DNA from: JAKACA01 sp963769255
GTDB taxonomy: Bacteria; Actinomycetota; Acidimicrobiia; Acidimicrobiales; Bog-793
Length of the DNA: 64,000 nucleotides
Reading direction: 5' to 3'
Assembly: GCA_963769255.1 (NCBI GenBank)
Contig: CAVYKV010000001.1
Span: 1,364,001 to 1,428,000 of the forward strand
Shown one piece after another: positions 63,402 to 64,000 of this stretch. Numbering within the stretch: position 1 is the first letter of the stretch; every line of letters starts with the position of its first letter. The notes below the pieces were generated by a model. It did no database searches. It saw nothing but the letters and a program-made list of their open reading frames with translations, and was not told the DNA's origin. Both the position numbers and the translations under genes were made by a program.

Positions 63402-64000
63402 ATGAGCGCCGAGGTCGATCCCGCCGACATCGCCTACGTCCCCACGACGGGGGTGAGTGCGGTCCATGTGGCGCCGTCCGTGCGGGCCACGGAGGAGTCG
63501 CTCGGGCCGCTCGGCTGCCTCGTCGACGATCCGGCCGGCTTCGCCATCGAGATCGTCCGCTGGCCGGCACAAGGGTGGCGCCCGATCGACGACAACTCCG
63601 GCGACCAGGGCGGGGTCACCGAAGGGGTCTTCGAGTTCTGGTGGAGGTCCGGCACCCTCTTCGCCCGCAACAACGCCGTCGGGGACAGCTACCTGTTCGG
63701 GTGGAGCGACCTCCCGGAACAGGCGGCGGCAACGAGCTCGGTGGGACGCCGCCAGCGCGCCCTCATCTGGCGCGCCAACTACCACCCGGACGGCGGTCAG
63801 CTCTTCTACCCGATCGACGGCGCCGCCTTCGTCGTTCCGCTGGCGCCGCCGGGAGACGACGTCCATCCGGACCATTTCACGACCTACTACTGCGACGGCA
63901 CGCGCGGCCTCTACGTGCGGCCGAACGTCTGGCACGGGGCCGTCGTGCCCGTCGCCGACGAGGCGCAGCTCCTCGACCGCCAGGGTCGCGTGCACGCCCG
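63402..64000 (+). CDS. Ureidoglycolate lyase family protein (AllA-like), 3' end outside the window
   Basis: An open frame from the ATG at 63402 to the window end, 199 codons so far. The translation has FAIEIVRWPAQGWRPIDDNS, GDQGGVTEGVFEFWW, RANYHPDGGQLFYPID, VVPLAPPGDDVHPDHF and LYVRPNVWHGAVVP, the pattern of the ureidoglycolate lyase cupin family. AllA splits ureidoglycolate to glyoxylate and urea, the last step of allantoin use. Next to a glycolate-oxidase-like gene this suggests glyoxylate-linked metabolism, but no other purine-degradation gene is visible. The sequence may also be a distant cupin with another substrate. Confidence 0.7.
   Translation, partial: MSAEVDPADIAYVPTTGVSAVHVAPSVRATEESLGPLGCLVDDPAGFAIEIVRWPAQGWRPIDDNSGDQGGVTEGVFEFWWRSGTLFARNNAVGDSYLFGWSDLPEQAAATSSVGRRQRALIWRANYHPDGGQLFYPIDGAAFVVPLAPPGDDVHPDHFTTYYCDGTRGLYVRPNVWHGAVVPVADEAQLLDRQGRVHA

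Overview
The window is very G+C-rich (about 70 percent by eye), tightly packed, and full of ATGA/GTGA gene overlaps and GTG starts. An F420-type PPOX protein, an AfsR/SARP-like regulator, a ZAS anti-sigma factor and an APC transporter carrying an OB-fold domain all point to an actinobacterium. The sedolisin-type protease would fit an acidophilic or soil lineage such as Acidimicrobiia, but that placement is inference. No tRNA, rRNA, phage gene, transposase or CRISPR array was seen.

Layout. 1-1334: the end of an ABC-2 transporter (ATPase tail plus membrane protein), then an 18-bp tandem repeat. 1496-20516: a large catabolic and uptake region. It holds a FadR-type GntR regulator with an SDR; a divergent DUF1537 sugar-acid kinase, class II aldolase and VOC protein; a cupin; a metallo-beta-lactamase lactonase; a dipeptide/opine-type ABC importer with two binding proteins, two ATPases and one N-truncated permease; a 3-hydroxyisobutyrate-dehydrogenase-like enzyme; a second cupin; a DeoC/LsrF-type aldolase; a D-threonine-aldolase-like PLP protein; an apionolactonase-like protein; a second SDR; and an esterase. 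Related TATGAC/TATGAT motifs lie in front of four units, suggesting one GntR regulon for an unusual (perhaps branched-chain or four/five-carbon) sugar acid or its lactone. This is the best candidate for an undescribed system.

20531-29200: YbaK deacylase, a heterodimeric ABC exporter, a TMEM175-type channel, DNA polymerase IV and a GGDEF-PAS-HD-GYP protein. 29310-32349: a tungstate/molybdate-type ABC importer. 32316-41134: a lipoprotein, a DUF1275 membrane protein, an amidase plus second D-threonine-aldolase-like protein, a GGDEV protein, two MDR-type oxidoreductases and two secreted proteins. 41184-50384: a SARP-NB-ARC-TPR regulator, a PAS-GGDEF-EAL protein, methylmalonyl-CoA decarboxylase, an RsbRD-like protein, an ICL/PEPM enzyme and an N-acyl-D-amino-acid deacylase. 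50558-58840: a large sedolisin with TIG-like domains, divergent from an ECF sigma/ZAS anti-sigma pair, followed by an ABC-2 transporter and a DUF4118 protein. 58792-64000: an APC transporter fused to an OB-fold, an array of palindromic repeats, a PPOX protein, a GlcD-type FAD oxidase and the start of an ureidoglycolate-lyase-like gene.

Eleven genes are broken by about 17 small indels. Several fall in C or G homopolymers and one is an exact 11-bp duplication, while conserved sequence continues on both sides. Sequencing or assembly error is the simplest explanation for many of them, although real decay cannot be excluded. These genes are given here as single loci with the positions of the shifts.
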